From contig JASBTF010000002.1 in assembly GCA_030148545.1 (NCBI GenBank), positions 1-49,217 on the forward strand: a DNA stretch of 49,217 nt. The letters run 5' to 3'. The position numbers and the translations under genes were made by a program. This document shows positions 47,711 through 49,217 of the stretch, one piece after another. The stretch is from Pseudomonadota bacterium. Its GTDB lineage: Bacteria; Pseudomonadota; Alphaproteobacteria; UBA2136; JASBTF01. Each line of letters begins with the position of its first letter. The first letter of the stretch is position 1. The notes below the pieces were generated by a model that saw only the letters and a list, made by a program, of their open reading frames with translations, did no database searches and was not told the DNA's origin.

Positions 47711-49217
47711 TGCAACAGCAAAAACATTTAGTTCTTATTGATGGATATCACTTTTTCTTCCGCGCTTTTCATGCTGTACGCGCGCTGAACCGTAGCGATG
47801 GTTTGCCGACCAATGCGTTGTATGGTTTTGCTCAGATGCTGATTCGGGTAGTGCGCGACCTGCAACCCACCCACTGTGCCGTAGCACTAGACAGTAAAGA
47901 GCCAAGTTTTCGTCATGAAATGTTCCCAGCATATAAGGCCAACCGCCCCGAGCCACATGAGGACTTGAAGGCGCAGTTTCCATATGTGCAAGAATTGATT
48001 GAAGGGTTTGATATTCCAGCGCTGAAGCAACCCGGTGTGGAGGCAGATGATATTATTGCGACCTTAGCTACCCAGTATAAAGGTGAGTATAAGGTTACCA
48101 TTGTTTCTTCCGATAAGGATTTATATCAGCTAATTGATGATGCCAGCGTAACCCTGCGCGATACCATGAAGCAAAAAACAATAGACAGCGCCGCGGTGAT
48201 GGAAAAATTTGGCGTAACACCAGAGCAAGTGGGCGATTTGTTGGCGTTGGTGGGCGATAGCTCCGATAATATTCCTGGTGTGCCTGGTGTGGGGCCAAAA
48301 ACGGCAGCAACCCTTTTACAGCAGTACGGCACCATGCAGGAGGTTTTTGCCCATGTGGAAGACATTACCAAACCTAAGTTAAAGCAAAACCTGACCGAAC
48401 ATGTGGAAACGGCAAAGGTTTCGCGCACATTGGTAGAGCTGAAGCGGGATGTAGAACTATCAGTAAATGATCACTCACTTTCCTACGCACCTGATTTTAC
48501 GAAGGCAGCAGCGGCGTTGGAAAAACTTGAGTTTAACAGCCTTGCAAGCCGTTTGTTGGCCAATGGCACTAAACCACGTGCTGTACACCCGGCGTTTCAG
48601 GATGTACCGCCACCTGCAACAGCACCACAGGAAGAACAGCAAGTTGTTGATGTTAAGGCGGAATACCAATGTTTAGATACGGTAGAAAAACTAAAGAGTT
48701 TTATTGCTAAATGCCGTGAGGCAGGCGTATGTGCGGTAGATACTGAAACTACCAGTTTGCACCCACGGGAAGCTAAATTGGTGGGTATTGCACTTGCTTA
48801 TGCAGCGGGTAAAGCGGGGTATGTACCACTGGCACACCAAACTACCGAAGGGTTAGATTTTGGCGATGGTAGTGGTATTCAGCAACTTTCGTTAAAGGAA
48901 ACTCAGGAACTACTAAACCCCTTGTTAGCCGATACAGCTGTGCGCAAGGTTGGCCATAACTTAAAGTATGATTGGCAAATTTTGAAAGCTGCTGGCTTTG
49001 AACTGGCCAATTATGACGACACACTGCTGATGAGTTATGTATTAGATGCTGGTATGCATAACCACGGGCTGGATGATTTGGCCAAGCGCTATTTTGAGCA
49101 TGAGATGATTCCGTTTAAAGAGGTTTGTGGTACTGGGAAAAAGCAAATTACAATTGACCTTGCGCCGCTAGAAACTGTGGTAAACTATGCAGCTGAAGAT
49201 GCGGATTATACATGGCG
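47710..49217 (+). CDS. polA: DNA polymerase I, 5' part only
   Basis: Truncated by the right window edge after about 502 codons. The 5'-3' exonuclease domain comes first: LVLIDGYHFFFRAFHA, ALDSKEPSFRHEMFPAYKANR, GVEADDIIATLA, SSDKDLYQL, DSSDNIPGVPGVGPKTAA (split). A 3'-5' exonuclease domain follows with intact DEDD motifs: Exo I VDTETTSLHP, Exo II VGHNLKYD, and the beginning of Exo III YAAEDADYT. So proofreading is probably active. ATG overlaps the hemE stop (TAATG), suggesting coupling. It replaces the gap-filling repair and Okazaki processing role. Confidence 0.96.
   Translation, partial: MQQQKHLVLIDGYHFFFRAFHAVRALNRSDGLPTNALYGFAQMLIRVVRDLQPTHCAVALDSKEPSFRHEMFPAYKANRPEPHEDLKAQFPYVQELIEGFDIPALKQPGVEADDIIATLATQYKGEYKVTIVSSDKDLYQLIDDASVTLRDTMKQKTIDSAAVMEKFGVTPEQVGDLLALVGDSSDNIPGVPGVGPKTAATLLQQYGTMQEVFAHVEDITKPKLKQNLTEHVETAKVSRTLVELKRDVELSVNDHSLSYAPDFTKAAAALEKLEFNSLASRLLANGTKPRAVHPAFQDVPPPATAPQEEQQVVDVKAEYQCLDTVEKLKSFIAKCREAGVCAVDTETTSLHPREAKLVGIALAYAAGKAGYVPLAHQTTEGLDFGDGSGIQQLSLKETQELLNPLLADTAVRKVGHNLKYDWQILKAAGFELANYDDTLLMSYVLDAGMHNHGLDDLAKRYFEHEMIPFKEVCGTGKKQITIDLAPLETVVNYAAEDADYTW

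Overview
This window looks like a chromosomal segment of an alphaproteobacterium (inferred from gene content and order). The evidence includes a protein ending in a GcrA-type cysteine module, a Tim44-like gene next to mltA, the hemD / membrane protein / hemY / Smr order, an MJ0042 zinc-ribbon gene near ftsE-ftsX-ydcF, and an AT-rich gap with DnaA boxes directly upstream of hemE, which is where Caulobacter and Rickettsia relatives carry oriC. I cannot place it below class level; a deep-branching lineage is plausible because several small genes have no recognisable family. No phage, IS element, CRISPR array, rRNA or tRNA was found.

Layout. 1-3680 (minus) is the N-terminal part of a giant exported fibre or adhesin that runs off the left edge. 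3.8-10.7 kb is housekeeping: wecB, lolA, an esterase, a fatty-acid desaturase, a GcrA-like regulator, a Trm112-like protein, dksA, a small membrane protein and an exported redoxin. 10.8-18.0 kb is the most interesting block, a tightly packed plus-strand operon: GAF protein, a TPR/outer-membrane beta-barrel protein resembling the Slam/type XI secretion family (DUF560), a ~1,000-residue FecR-domain protein that ends in a TbpB-like beta-barrel, and a CHASE2 adenylate/guanylate cyclase. 18.2-25.4 kb holds resB, a PQ-loop membrane protein, rmuC, dnaN, an EVE protein, an orphan gene, def and 3-hydroxyacyl-CoA dehydrogenase. 25.4-33.6 kb has a degenerate EAL-like protein, a polytopic membrane protein, a 36-residue lipoprotein, a DUF3426 zinc-ribbon protein, a repeat-containing exported protein, ftsE-ftsX-ydcF and a TPR lipoprotein. 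33.7-41.4 kb has an FMN reductase, sucC without sucD, lepA, comM and four orphan genes. 41.5-46.4 kb is the divergent hemD...Smr / Tim44-mltA block, followed by the putative oriC, hemE and the start of polA.

A second theme is a family of structured intergenic repeats. At least six copies have the same three-hairpin order: a hairpin with a GCAAAG loop, a CCAAGG/CCTTGG hairpin, and a long hairpin with a conserved one-base A / two-base GA asymmetric internal loop. Stem sequences change on both sides while pairing is kept. They sit mostly in gaps at gene 3' ends and next to the orphan genes.

How genes work together: the FecR/barrel/cyclase operon may form an envelope-to-cAMP (or cGMP) signalling route in which a surface-exported sensor is moved by its own translocon. 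ftsEX, lolA, mltA and the small lipoprotein serve the cell envelope. dnaN, polA, rmuC, comM and oriC serve DNA replication, repair and uptake. hemD, hemY and hemE serve tetrapyrrole synthesis.
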